Notes under the pieces: model-generated
What the model was told of the DNA's origin: nothing
What the model saw: only the letters and a program-made list of their open reading frames with translations
The model's database searches: none
Assembly: GCA_032158295.1 (NCBI GenBank)
Contig: CM063249.1
Location: forward strand, 962,501-1,026,500
Direction of reading: 5' to 3'
From: Pycnopodia helianthoides
Taxonomy: Eukaryota > Echinodermata > Asteroidea > Forcipulatida > Asteriidae
DNA length: 64,000 nucleotides
Shown: piece after piece, positions 33,527 through 46,200 of the stretch
How the letters are laid out: each line of letters begins with the position of its first letter
Position numbering within the stretch: the first letter of the stretch is position 1
Program-made: the position numbers and the translations under genes

Positions 33527-33920
33527 TTAAAGGAACATTACAGAATTGGTAAGAAAACAACTTGTAAAATATACTTATTGATCACAGATTTACATAAAAC
33601 TTACAAGGTCTAATGATGACGATAGAAGAAAACACCCCTTGAAATATTTCTGTCTGAAATGCCATATTTGATGAGAAATGAATAAACTAATTTTCCGATT
33701 GGAGTTTACCGCTCAGTGAGCGTTTTATTCATTCGTTGAAGTTATATGATTTCATGCAAATGTGTAATCGGTTTTTCACTATTTTCTCGTGACCCAGATA
33801 GCCGATCGATCTCAAACTTCTACAGGTTTGTCAGTTTATGTATATGGTGGATTACATAAAGTGCTTACACTGCCAGCAACTGTTTTGTTAGCAAAAACCA
33901 ATTCTGTAATGTTCCTTTAA
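33527..33920. mobile_element. TTAA MITE family A, copy 5
   Basis: 394 bp, TTAA at both ends, about 580 bp upstream of the protease start codon. Confidence 0.9.
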
Positions 33921-36349
33921 AGCAAACCTTGATTTTCGAAACGAAACGAGGGAATCCTGCAAAATGAGACAAGTGAAACGGACGTGGTGGACAATAGCGA
34001 ATATCGAATGGTAAATATTGTTATTACATTCGACAAAACTCCTGGGTCAGAATGAATAAAAAAAGTGGTTAAAATTTGTATATTAACTCGAATTCTGCGT
34101 CATTTTTAACCCATTTCTGTGTCATTCTGATACATATGCTGGGTCATACTTTAACACACTACTTTCGTATTGTACAGAAGTACACCCCCTCCCCCCTAAA
34201 ATCCTCTGAAGAATTCCGGAGATTCCAAGTACAAAATGAAGACGCAATAGGGGAAACCACCTAATGGCGGCAGCGGTGAGTAAAACATGGACGAACCATT
34301 AGAGCCATGGCACCCGGACGACATTTCCGGAATAAATTGCAATCAACGATACTAACAACCGGAACCAGAGGTGACACATATAACGGATCAAATTATGATT
34401 TCAAATCGCAGGCCTCGGCTTAATAACTTTGGTGGATTAGTGAGGCTTAAAATTATGCGCGAAGGTCTATAACCAAAGTATGCTAAAATCATACATAACA
34501 AAGCTATTATATTGCATGATATTACAACCTTTACCGGAAAATCGATATTGATTCACGCGTGGCCAAGCAACAATCTGCAAAATATGAATATTGCATAAAT
34601 AGTTGGTTAATATTAAAACCAAAACGTATTTGGTCTGAAGCAGATGTGCCGACGGTATAATTGTCAAATTTGGACAATGACGTCACTTTAGGGTGACAAT
34701 GCTATACGTTTTCTACACTGTTGGGTGTTCAAGTTTTTGAGAAAACAGGTATTCAGTTAAGACGTTTGTCATGTTGTCGCACATTTTCGAACATTTTTTA
34801 GACCCTCTGGTTCCCACGTTCGTTGCTTTTTACGTTTGGAGAAAAACAAAATCCATCATTTTAATGATTCCCACTTGACGTCAGACAGTTAGTCAGCCAT
34901 CTTTACTGGCAAATCGATCTTCTTCCTTTTTATTACACAAATAGGCTAATAAGCGTAAATACAACACTGCCGCAAGAGAGAGAGAGAGACAGTTCGACCA
35001 GTATCAAACTCCTTGCTTGATTGCTCGGTTAACCGCTTGGCTGCGTATAGAAATGTAAAGCCGTGTTCGAATGTCATCATGCATTGAAGCATACACAACA
35101 CCCTTAGCAACAGCCGTAGCCGTAGCCATAGCCGTAGCCATAGCCGCCATTTTGGATTCGGTCTTAGAGCGTTTGACGAAGCTCGAGCCAAAACCCAAGT
35201 TACTATAAAAATGACGTTCCATTCTGTATGCGTAATTAGACTTTGTCTATTTTAGAGTAGTGGCTTTGTGTTAGGGACAATAGAAAAACAAGTGGGTACT
35301 CGGATAAGCGAAAATATTTGGTTGTTATCGGTGACAAATTTATTATGTATTTTTCCCCAGCTTATTTCTCCAAAGCATTGCACCTTTAAATAAATATGAG
35401 CCTTGAACAAAACAGCTAATAGCCGTCTGAATATTACAGACCATGGGGCCGTAAAGGTTAAAATGCTTCTGGCTGAATTTGAAAAAGCTGCTAATTGGAA
35501 AGTAGCTCCTGGTGAAATAAACTGTTTGATAAATAATACAAATTGAACCAGTCACCAACAATGGAAACCCTGTTTTTAATAGTTTAGAGGATAAATTTGC
35601 GAACTTGGCGGAAATGTGTGTATTGAGGAAACACACACATTTAAAAGTATATAAACAGACACAAAACAAACACCAGCGTCTGATCTTTCAAAATATTTTG
35701 ACAATAGATTACAGCTATAACTAATTGTTGTCTCTTAAGATGGCGCTAATTTTTTTTATGGTAATGATGGTAATGAATTATTTTTAAAACATAAAGTAGC
35801 TACTGTTTCCAAATAATTGTTCCCAACCTTTTGTTTTTGGTGACATCAGACCTGGTAAGTTATTTTTTTATCCCTGAGTGCTAGCTTCCCCAGCCTTCCT
35901 ATTCAGTTAATCATCCCATTGGCATCGGTTAAATGCCCCGCCCAACCTTCCAACTCGGTCATTTGATCGTTGACGCAAATTGCGCATTAAATGGTCACGT
36001 TTTCAATGCAGCTTTAATGAAAAAACCGAACCGAACCGCTGACGGTGAGTGAACATTATTTGTACCCGCTAGGAATCTTCGCAGTGATGTTGCCTTGCTG
36101 CCATATGGCGCGGTGAAAATCGACCAAACGAGCCGTGCAGCATTGGAACGTTAACAGTGACACAGGTGGGTAAAGCGTTATATCGAAGAGGAAGTCAAGC
36201 TGACGTCGTTCATCACTCAGTACACATCCAGACCCATGTCATAACAAAGGAGACACATTTTCCTTGCGACATCTTGAGATCTGCCGCTGATTGCAACCGC
36301 TTTCATCTGCTGTCGTCACTCGTTCGTACAGCACACTGCAGCAGCCATA
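33921..36349. other. Intergenic, no supported gene
   Basis: I see no spliced gene. It holds a CCGTAGCCATAG-type repeat arm at about 35095-35165 (see 53955 and 60300) and a CCCCCTCCCCCCTAAAATCC fragment near 34180 related to 37680-37800. Confidence 0.5.
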
Positions 36350-36369
36350 ATGGAGCGCATGGTACCTTG
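36350..36369 (+). CDS. Possible first coding exon of an unknown gene
   Basis: ATGGAGCGCATGGTACCTTG is followed by the donor GTAAGC, after about 180 bp of moderately GC-rich sequence that could be a 5' UTR. It would encode MERMVP. Speculative; no partner exon is proven. Confidence 0.15.
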
Positions 36370-36429
36370 GTAAGCACACTGTTAATTATTGTCTTAATTA
36401 AAATGACCCTTCGAGAGTAGCAATAAACT

Positions 36430-37076
36430 AGGGTAACATTTTAGGAGAGGGTGAGGGTGAGGGGAGGGGTGGGGGGGCACAAGGGGGCATCATTTTTTCT
36501 TATTCTAGGGGCACTACTGGCCAATCAAACTGTCATGCTTCTTCGCTGTATTTTCTTAACAAGCCCATTCAGCGCTTTGTCATGGCACTATTTGTAACGA
36601 TAGTTTTAAAAACATTTGAAATTATCACATTAGAGCTCGTAAAATGTAACATTTTACCCTGGAATTATTAAATCTCAAACGTCAAGACTTCAAATGTCCC
36701 CCCCCCCCCCCCATTATGACGCCACTGAGTGTAGCATAATTTCTAAGCACTGCAACAAGCTGTACGATGAGGAGCCACTGTTTGTGATTTGTGTTACTTT
36801 TTGTATTTGTATTTTTTTAGTATTTTGTGGGTAAATTTTATGATATTTTTTACATTAATCTGCATGGATCTGTATGCTAGAATTAGTATTGTGCATATTG
36901 TTCATTGCACATTCAAATGTGTGTGTGTGTGAACTACATCAATAAGATTTATATAATTATTATTGTACCATTCTGACGAGGGAGACAGACCCGATACTAG
37001 ACCCTTAAAAAGTGGGATGGGGTGGCCGGTGCGCTTTAGAAAACTTATCTATTATGGATTTTCCTAGCCCAGTTTC
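36430..37076. other. Gene-free, low-complexity tracts
   Basis: G-rich tract near 36445-36480, poly-C near 36698-36712, (TG)n near 36920; no exon seen. Confidence 0.5.
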
Positions 37077-37459
37077 TTAAAGACACTGGACACTATTGGT
37101 AATTGTCAAAGACCAGTCTTCTCACTTGGTGTATCTCAACATGTGGATAAAATAACAAACCTGTAAAAACTTGAGCTCAATTGGTCGTCGAAGTTGCGAG
37201 ATAACTATGAAAGAAAAAACACCCTTGTCACACGAAGGTGCTTTCAGATGGTTGATTTCGAGACCTCAAAATCTAATTATGAGGTCTCGAAATCAAATTC
37301 GTGGAAAATTACTTCTTTCTCGAAAACTATGTCACTTCAGAGGGAGCCGTTTCTCACGGCTGTCAACTCCTGTCAACCTCTCCCCATTACTCGTTACCAA
37401 GTAAGGTTTTATGCTGACAATTATTTTGAGTAATTACCAATAGTGTCCACTGCCTTTAA
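37077..37459. mobile_element. TTAA MITE family B, copy 1
   Basis: Begins TTAAAGACACTGGACACTAT and ends ATAGTGTCCACTGCCTTTAA, 383 bp with inverted ends. It contains a central palindrome GAGACCTC/GAGGTCTC. Confidence 0.9.
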
Positions 37460-37669
37460 AGCTAAATAGCATAAACAATTGCTTGGCACAGAAAAAAACT
37501 TGCTTAATTAGAAGACACAGGGCACCAGACAAACTAGTACCATGTAATTTATAATATTTGTGACTGGTTCCAGGCTAGTTTGTGCTTAGCAGTCACATAT
37601 TTATAGCCTGCCCGATATGGGGCAGAGAGTCCCCCAGTGTTCCCATACTATAACACATTATTTTCCTCT

Positions 37670-37790
37670 TGTATAGAACTCCCCCCCCCCCTCCCCCCAA
37701 AAAACCCAAAGAATTCATGAGATTCCAAGCACACAATAAAGACACAATAGGTGTGTGTGTGTGGGGGGGGGGTGGGGGTACCCTCTGCCC
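37670..37790. repeat. C-run and G-run flanked segment
   Basis: Poly-C (37680-37698) and G-rich (37760-37780) tracts bracket a short conserved stretch with AGATTCCAAGCACACAATAA, related to 34200-34250. Confidence 0.6.
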
Positions 37791-37799
37791 CATATCGAG

Positions 37800-39360
37800 C
37801 ACCAATATTGTACATTTTCACAGCACCATTTTCCATTTTGTGCTGAACAGCTTCGTAAAGATGTTAGTTATCACTTCAGCTTCATCCGATAAAGCTATTC
37901 TTAGCCCGTCCACTTAATTTAATCATTGCTGATTATCACTGGAGCCCGTTTCCATAGAGATTTCTTTTTCCACAAAGGGCAAACTCACCCATGCGTAATA
38001 TTGAACAGGTATGTTACCATGGCAACACCGATATCCACAGGTACGACTGTCGCAGTATTTTGTTACTGTCAGTGCAAAGAACACAGCATGTCGCGGGACC
38101 AGTTGAGATGGGGAGGGACGGTGGTTTACCCCAGTTTGTCTTTGCACTTTGCAGCCCGGTTATTCCGTCTATTAATGTCGGTTATTGACCTTTGATTATG
38201 GCGCAGCCATCTCCCCCCCTAAAAATTGTAATAAAAAATAAAAAAAATAGTAAATAAACAAATCAATCAAATAAATAAATAAACAAATAAATCAACAATT
38301 TACCCCCCCACCCCAATTAAAACAATTAAAAAAATTGAGGCTTAAAGGGTAAAGGTATAGTCTGGACCCTTTTTGGTGTGATACAAAACAGTCAATATAA
38401 AATTGCTATCGCAGGCAAAGGGTTGCATGATACAAGTCTATTGATACAGGTAAATGTGGTTCTGATGATAAAAAAGACCAGCAAAATTTGTTTTTATCGG
38501 TATACTTTATTTGTCTCAAACATGGTCTTGTATGTTGTACAACAGTGTATGTACAACAGCGAGAGAGAGAGAAAAGAGAGTATGAATGCTTCTATGTATT
38601 CAGCTGGCATAAAGATATAATATTTACACAAAATGTAACAAGGAAAGATGGCCATTGTGTGAGGCCGTGCCACTCAGGGCAATTTGTACAGGCAAGTTGG
38701 AGGCAATCAACTGCACTGAATGCAAAAGGAACACTTCGGTATATTACAACAGACATTAGTTTAAATATTGCTTGAAGCTTTAGTTTATAACACTATCTCG
38801 TTTTCAATACAAAGAAATTATGTGAAATTATGTGGAAATTGACATGTAAATGTTTTCTTGGAACTGGTTGCCTGTACGTAAATTACGCCGTGTACCATGG
38901 CCCTTAAAACCTGAATGGAAATATATTAATATTATGATCCCTCATACACGAATACAAGCGACTGTGACGTGTCACCCTTACTGGGTAGACACTTTTCCGT
39001 AAATTGATTCCAGCAGTCAATTTTTACAGATCACTTGCATCTACGGTCAATGATGCTACGATGCAGCGGTGCGGTGACACACGTAAAAGCCTGCACGACA
39101 CGTACGCGAGTGTAAATTGCACCCAATTGTCATTCTTGATTACGAGTATCTTGCAATTAGGCCTTCATCAAAACTACACCAAAAATTTATGTGACAATAC
39201 ATCAAGCTTCAGTTCTATCGTCACTTTGTATGAGAGTAATAACTAACTATGAGGCCTATAATTTTGTTTTAATTTTTTTGTATATACTACAAAAATATCT
39301 AGCTTCGGCTCTCTTTGTCAATTTTGATTATGGATATCTGATAAATATGTAGCCCCAGCT
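37800..39360. other. Gene-free stretch
   Basis: AT-rich; (AATA)n near 38270 and short GA tract near 38560. No exon supported. Confidence 0.5.
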
Positions 39361-39690
39361 CAAAACCAGTGTCCACATTTTGTGTGATTCAACATATGCA
39401 TGAACAAACAAACCTGTGAAAGTTTGAGCTCAATTGGTAATCGAAGTCACGAGAAAATAGTGAAAAGAGACCTTATGTGTTTTCTGTTTTTCAAACATCG
39501 AGTTTTTACCACGCGTGATAAAAACTATTGTTTTACTCATTTCTCAGAAACGATAGCACTTTAGTCAGAAATATTTTAGGAACCCTTTCTACCATTACTT
39601 ACTTTAAATCATGTAAGTTATGTGTGAATCTGTGAACATTTGTGTTTTTCGATCTTACCAATAGTGTACAGGGCCGGCCTTTAAGTAAAA
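39361..39690. mobile_element. Diverged family B relative
   Basis: CCAGTGTCCACATTTTGTGT at one end, TTACCAATAGTGTACAGGG at the other, and an internal AAAGTTTGAGCTCAATTGGT. Also similar to 59100-59215. Confidence 0.6.
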
Positions 39691-39984
39691 CTAATAACTG
39701 CACAACAATATTATCACTTGAAGTAATGAAGCATCATGGTCCATTTCTCGGTGTCAATCTTGATCAAGAGTATCTGGCAAAAATGTAGGCCTTTTATATC
39801 AAAACTACATTAAAATAATATCACTTCAAGTGAGGAAGCATCAAGCTTTAGTTCCAATTGTAAATTGTGATGGGAGTTTAATGTATCAAGCGATTAGTGA
39901 TAAGGAGCTTATTCCAGTGAGATACTCGTAACATCAGTTCGTTGCGTGAGCACGTACATGTACATAAGGCCCGTTTAACAGAGT

Positions 39985-40235
39985 TTTGATATGGGGCCGC
40001 GGGGGGTCCTCCACCCTGATGTCCGACCCGGACCTTCCTACTTGACCACTTGTAACGGACGCAATTCGTTAACCTTGCTAATCGATTTCGCCGCAAAGTT
40101 TGGTCTCGGCAGACTTGTTCCAAGCTCCCGGCCTGCTGCTTCGGATCTTCGCTCCCAAATCGTTCAACCATTCGTTGTACGTATTGCTGACGTTCGTTGC
40201 CGGCATCTGATCTTACATTACTCACCAGTTTGAGC
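39985..40235. other. GC-rich island, coding status unknown
   Basis: Clearly more GC- and CpG-rich than its surroundings, with frames open on both strands. No family or splice structure could be assigned. Confidence 0.3.
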
Positions 40236-40641
40236 TCTTTCAACGGAATAAGGCACTTTTCTAAAGCCTGCAGCTAACCTTCGAATACATTTCAAAAGGA
40301 GAGCATCAGCTTTCAATCGAATGACTCTAAGACGCACATCTAACCTATCATAAAGTGATGACGCAATGAATGTCTTCTCAAAACATGACTAGATACGCTA
40401 CTGTCTCAGCTCATATTTATTGGGGCCAGGTGCTCCCAGTTATGAAAACTAAGTGCTTGGCATAATAGATGTGTATTAAGCACTGTATGCTCAGTACTTT
40501 CCCGAGCTCTGCTTGGCACATCACAAGATATACTACCACGCACAAGGTCGGATTGATTGGGAGTAGTAGAGGCATTGCTGTACTTACTCCATGCTTACTC
40601 TAAGATTACCAAGTCAGTGGTGGTCTCCATGTTGCCTGCAG

Positions 40642-40810
40642 ATCATCTGTGGGTGCACCGGGTCTTGTGCGCTTGAACGTTGCCCGCAATCTTTCGGAGC
40701 CCCAGCAGTTTAGGTCTGGTGTCGGACCTCGAGGTCCTGACCAAATCACCGATGAACAAAGGGACAAGATCGGAGAGGACAATGCCCGCAGACTCCTTTC
40801 AGTAAAATAA
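40642..40810 (+). CDS. Possible terminal exon of an unrecognised gene
   Basis: Acceptor TTGCCTGCAG at 40641; then 56 residues ending ITDEQRDKIGEDNARRLLSV K and TAA at 40808-40810, with AATAAA at 40855. The final helix resembles the C-terminal end of some amidohydrolases (E-x-x-x-K-I-x-x-x-N-A-x-R-L), a weak, short likeness. No upstream exon found. Confidence 0.35.
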
Positions 40811-42092
40811 TGACCGACACGGTGTAAATACAATTGTTTAAATCTATTTTGAATAATAAAAGACCGACATGCAGGGGCGTTTTCGCTTCATTTGGGGTTT
40901 TATTGTTCTCAACAACAAACACGCTGTGCTCTATGAAGACGGTGGGTTAAAAACAGAATGACTTAAATCGCCTTGATCAAGTTTTTGAAAAAGAGCTGCA
41001 TGACTTTGAAAAAAGAAGAAGCAAAATGTGTCTTATGAAAATACAAATCGTTAGTGAATTTCCCTTTATATATTAATTTTTTTAAAGGCGATAAAATTTA
41101 CATAGTAAATATTTAAATGTATTTATTAGAAGCTAGTGTACTCAGTTCGGTCTACCCAACTTCATACAGCCAATTTTCCCAACTTGAAACACAAAATTTT
41201 AATTTCAAGGTATCCCAACTACCAGTTCGGATAACCCCAAATAAAGTTGGACAGGCCAGGCTATAGTTAGGGTCTATAATTGGGAAGAAACACCGCATGC
41301 CGTTAGATCACAAGAAGTTAAAATAACCGTTTAAATACAAAATTTACGATCCATAATAATATGACCGTACGGGTAAAAGGTGAGTATAGTATCTGTCACT
41401 TTAAAATGTGGTTTCTTCTTGCACTGACGTAGCTAGAGCCCCTCCCCCTCCGAATTCGACATGAACCAAACCTATAACTTTCGAAAGGAAGGAACCAAAA
41501 CAAAATCAAATATCAGGATTGATTTTCACAGACAGCCCACAATCAAAATGCTGGGTAACTTTGGTATTCCTTGGTTCCATCATGGAGTGCCTGCTTTCAT
41601 AATGGTTCCATGAACGAATAATTAATGAAGAAAATGAGTTCCAAAGCGAGGCAGTGCGTGGAATGAAGCTGGATAACGTACTCTCAGTGGTTGTGAATTT
41701 TTTTCGTTGCACTTCTTTTTTTCTCTGTTGTATTTTATTTATTTTTTTCACCTGATTTCTTTTTCTTTTCTTAATTTTGGGGGAGATTGCTAGCAGTAAA
41801 ATGATTCTCACAAGCTCCTTTGGTTGAATGACCTCATTGTTTATTCTAATTATTAAATTATTATTAATAAGTTATTCTTATTATAAATATTATTACTATT
41901 GAGTTGTTATTACTACTTTTGTTTATGTTGTTCAAAGCTGAAATATCTTGGATCGGAAAGAACGGCGCAAGACATGCGTGCTAATGGCATAGGTCGCGCT
42001 AAATAATACCCTATAAATGTAAACGTTTTGTTTAAAAAAAAAATACACCAATAACAATTATTTTTGAAAGTTCAGGGTCTTTCTACGCCAGC
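40811..42092. other. Gene-free stretch
   Basis: AT-rich with TTATTA-rich microsatellite-like sequence near 41840-41930; no exon seen. Confidence 0.5.
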
Positions 42093-42277
42093 CTAAGGTG
42101 GGCGCCTGTTTCCCCCTCCTCCATGTGGCTGTTGCCATTTTTCTTTTTCAAATTGGAGATACGAACAGTGCTCATTGTCCCGGAGCAGTTGTTTAGGTGA
42201 CGTATTTGCCGAATGATGAGGCTCAAAATGTTGACCGAGAATGATATGTGGAGTGGGTCTATACATCACTGTCTCCA
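42093..42277 (-). CDS. Possible terminal exon, unrecognised
   Basis: Minus-strand acceptor CATCACAG, then about 61 codons containing TVMYRPTPHIILGQHFEPHH and HCSYLQFEKEKWQ, ending at TAG. The composition is protein-like but I do not recognise it and no upstream exon is convincing. Confidence 0.25.
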
Positions 42278-43086
42278 CTGTGATGTATTGACAAATTTAC
42301 CTGAAATACATTCAGGAAGGAACAAAGTAAACATACAAATGGAGATTTCTCCAAACTAATGCATGTCCGCATAGAATGTTCCAAAATATTTACGTATAGT
42401 CTCAATAATTATTGACGACCTCAAACGCAGGCTCTGCCCTGCTACTCTTATTAAATTACGTATCGCCAAATTGAAGAAAAAAGGATGGCAGTAACGTTAT
42501 AACACGCGCGTTACATTCTCGATGTAATGTTTCAGCAATGTTGTGCCTGGGGGACACGGGTGGAATAATCGAATTCAACCCACGCGGGAATCTAGTCAAG
42601 AAGAGCAAGGTAAACCCTACTCGTCCACCGTGTATCAAGCCTACTGTGAGGCTAAGCTGTAAAAGTGAACTGAGACGGTGTAAGTGTTAATTCACATGGG
42701 GGGTGGGGGTATCTGTTTGGTCTATTTTTGTTCTTGCGGAATAATGTTTGTTTGTACAGTTATACCATTGGACCAAGGATAGTATAAGCTATACTTTTAA
42801 GAGATTCCGATGTCTTGCTTTTGATCGTGTTTATAAAAATGAAAGAAGAAGCCCCTGAAGGGATGGTGATTGATTAAGTTTCATATGTGTTATGCATAGT
42901 TATATTTTATTAGCCAATCAAGATACGTCTAGAGTAAGCTATTAACATAACAACGAAACCCGGGAAATGAGCAGTTGCACGGCGTGGACTCGATGCGTGC
43001 ACTGTCGTCTGGCAATACTGGGATGCGCACGACTAATTAGTTTGGTATCGTCGGTAATGTGTTCTTCTTTGTCTTGTTGAAGCACT

Positions 43087-43257
43087 ATGCGCCTAACCCT
43101 TTGGACACAACGACTGTTGGCTGTAGTGTTTCTTGGGTTGACTGCGATATGTGGAGTCCTCGAGGCAACACATTGGCAGTACAAGACAGGAAACGGTGGT
43201 GATATGCATGGCGGTATTCCCATGGGCGTATCAGATGACACCTGTGACAATGCAAAG
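43087..43257 (+). CDS. TP53I13: TP53I13-like exon 1
   Basis: 57 codons from ATG, donor GTAATA. Signal peptide followed by THWQYKTGNGGDMHGGIPMG and SDDTCDNAK. Confidence 0.8.
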
Positions 43258-46200
43258 GTAATAGACCCTTCCCATGAAATATGTAAATTGAACATCGCGC
43301 GTGCGCACTTTCCCTACTGGTTGGCAAAATGAGTGAACTTTGCGCCTTTTTGTATGGGACTGATGGTGGAGTGACGCACACGCGTTTGCGCATTTGCCTA
43401 GTGCACAACTCTATGGCGCTTGCCAACCAATAGTGTCTGTACTCATGCATGAATCTAATTGGCATATTTCATGGGAAAGGTCCATCAGAGGTGAGAAAAA
43501 ATATACACATTTTGAGTAGTTTCCAATAAAATGCGTCAGTCTATATGAAAAAGTACTTTTGTGTGAAGTCTTAAAGGCACTGGACACTATTGGTAATTAC
43601 TCAAAATAATTGTTAGCATAAAAACTTACTTGGTAACGAGCAATGGAGAGCTGTTGATAGTATAAAACATTGTGAGAAACGGCTCCCTCTGAAGTAACGT
43701 AGTTTTTGAGAAAGAAGTAATTTCTCAGTAAAATATTAGAATTGATTTTGAGTGAGGTCTCGAAATCGAAATCGAGCATCTGAAAGCACACAACTTCGTG
43801 TGACAACATGGACAAGGGTGTTTTTTCTTCCATTATTATCTCGCAACTTCGACGACCAATTGAGTTCAAATTTTCAGAGGTTTGTTATTTTGTGCATATG
43901 TTGAGATACACCAAGTGAGAAGACTCGTCTTTGACAATTACCAAAGGTGTCCAGTGTCTTTAATGGAAGCCCCGATTGCAAAATCATTGAGTCAAAGGTG
44001 TTCAGTGTCTTTAAATCAGTGGCATGTCAGTCAATCAGCAGGATGGAAGTCATTGTTTGGGGGATAAAGTTTGTAAAGGTGACAACGAATGGAACTGGGA
44101 ACTTCATGATGTCCTTTTCGAAAACGTGCGCCTCGGTGAGTACGGGGCTTCAATAGACAGACGAAAACCGAGTCGTTTAAAAAAAAAAAAAACACTCTCA
44201 TCCAAACTCGACCTGCTCATGTGAACTAAATTGACGGCTGCTTAGTGGTGTGCGTAGGCTACGGTAGAGCAAGGACCCAGTTCAAACTGTAGATGTGTCC
44301 AGCTCTGGAGCTCACAAAATGTTCGTTCATAGCCTTTAGTCAGGGCGCTCACGGAGTGTATACAACTGCACAAACAGCGACCGAAAAAGACTGTAATTCG
44401 AGCAGCTGAGCCACTTTTGCTGTTCGGGTTACATCCGGGAGCCTGTGGGCGCTTTGGTTAAAGGTTATACAGTTCATGACATGGAATCCTTGCTCTACGA
44501 TCAAACCAATGCCCACATTCCCTTTAAATATGACCATAAAATTAATTACATCCTTTGTTTGTGTGCTTCCGCAGGACTATCTTTGGGTTGATTGGGACAA
44601 CTCGAAGGAAGACTACAGCTGCCAAGGGCTGCATTGGTTCAGCAAAACGGTAAATAACTAAACGCACTGAGCGTAGTCTTGGCTCAAGGCGTTATTATCT
44701 TACTCTCGCGTAAGTCATACAAAAAGCATGACTTGTGGTATCTTTTATTTATGCTCGTGTAACTTAAACAAGTTACATAGTACTTTCAATCTGCATGGCT
44801 TTACAGCAGAAATGCCACATTATATTATTGTTGCTCCTTATTTAAAGGCAGTGATACTTTTGGTAGCCCCCCCCTATTTACTCAGGAAATACATTACCAT
44901 AAAAACTTACTTTGTAAGGAGTGCCTGAGAGCTGCTGATAGTATAAAACATTGTGAGAAACGACTCCCTCTGAAGTAACATAGTTTTTTTCTCACTAAAA
45001 TATTTGAATCTGAAAAAGGCTTCAGACATGAAACCTTTCTCAGGCATTTGAAAGCACACAATTAGGCTATACAACAAGGGTGTTTTTTCTTTGACCAATT
45101 GAGCGCAAATTTTCACAGGTTCGTTCTCTGGCCCTGTAAATCTTTGCTTAGCTGGCACAGTTGTGTCCTTGAGCTTGATACTTTACCATTGCTCTGTCCT
45201 TCGAATAGCACAGTAAGCTGTTGGTCCCGTGTACTAGGATTGGTAGTGCATGTATATGAACCCAGAACACTTATTGTTGAAGAGTAGGGGTTAACCCTAA
45301 TGATTATGGTTCACTTAGCAAGCACCCTTGTTTACAGGGTTCCTCCGGGTTGGGAGCTACAGTGATTAAGTTCACTTATGAGGCATCCCTGGTTTCATAA
45401 CCAGAATTATACACTGATAATAATAAAAGTTGCTAAGCTCCTTTCCTGCTAAACCTGTGGTAAGCAGAAAAAGGTACATTTTGCAGCAATGTACATAACA
45501 CATGGCACTTTAGTGACTTAGTAACATTTTTTTTTCTGTGCAAGGCAAATTTGTACATTTTGAAACTAAACCCATAGATTACACTTCAATAAAATGTTTT
45601 GTTATCCATTAATCAACAACTAACAATGAAGTTATGATTACTGTAAAATAAATCTTTTGGGTTATTATAAAATTTTGGAAATAATCAATCCTTGCTCAGA
45701 AACATGTATTATCTGAAACAGATATCTCCCAAAAAATAGCAATCAATCAAATTTCAACTTTTCTTTGGTATGGATGATTTCTTGATTTTATATTTTTGTT
45801 CTGATCTATATTTCTACAGAATGTTAACACCAACCGAAAAACAGCACCTTTTTTCCACTGTCAAAAAACTGATCTTGATCGAGTAAGTAAGCTCCCTTTA
45901 TTTTAAGTTGTGTGTATGTTAAATAAACGGGGATGTGGTTGTACTTAAAAGTAGGGTCATAGATTGTTTTGTTTTTTCAACGTTACACCGATTTAAGGCA
46001 CAATTATAAAGAAAGATACACTAAAAATCACATGTGAAAGTTTCAGTGTCTACTTGCTGAGAAAAAAAAACAAAAACCTTTCATGTTTTTTTCACAAGAT
46101 TGTCAAATCCATCCAAGTATAGCAATGGTGATGGACACCAACCCTCAGAAATCTGAGAAATGATCCATGCATAAATTGTATCTTTCCTCTCTTCATTGTG

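Noticed and set aside
34946..35222. Overlapping minus frames with ATA-MATA repeats
   Set aside because: They come from the GCCGTAGCCATA repeat arm of a MITE family; no splice or homology support.
39878..40243. 121-aa minus-strand frame in the GC-rich island
   Set aside because: It begins at a non-ATG codon, and a donor-like GTGAGT lies just inside; no family recognised. Kept only as an island.
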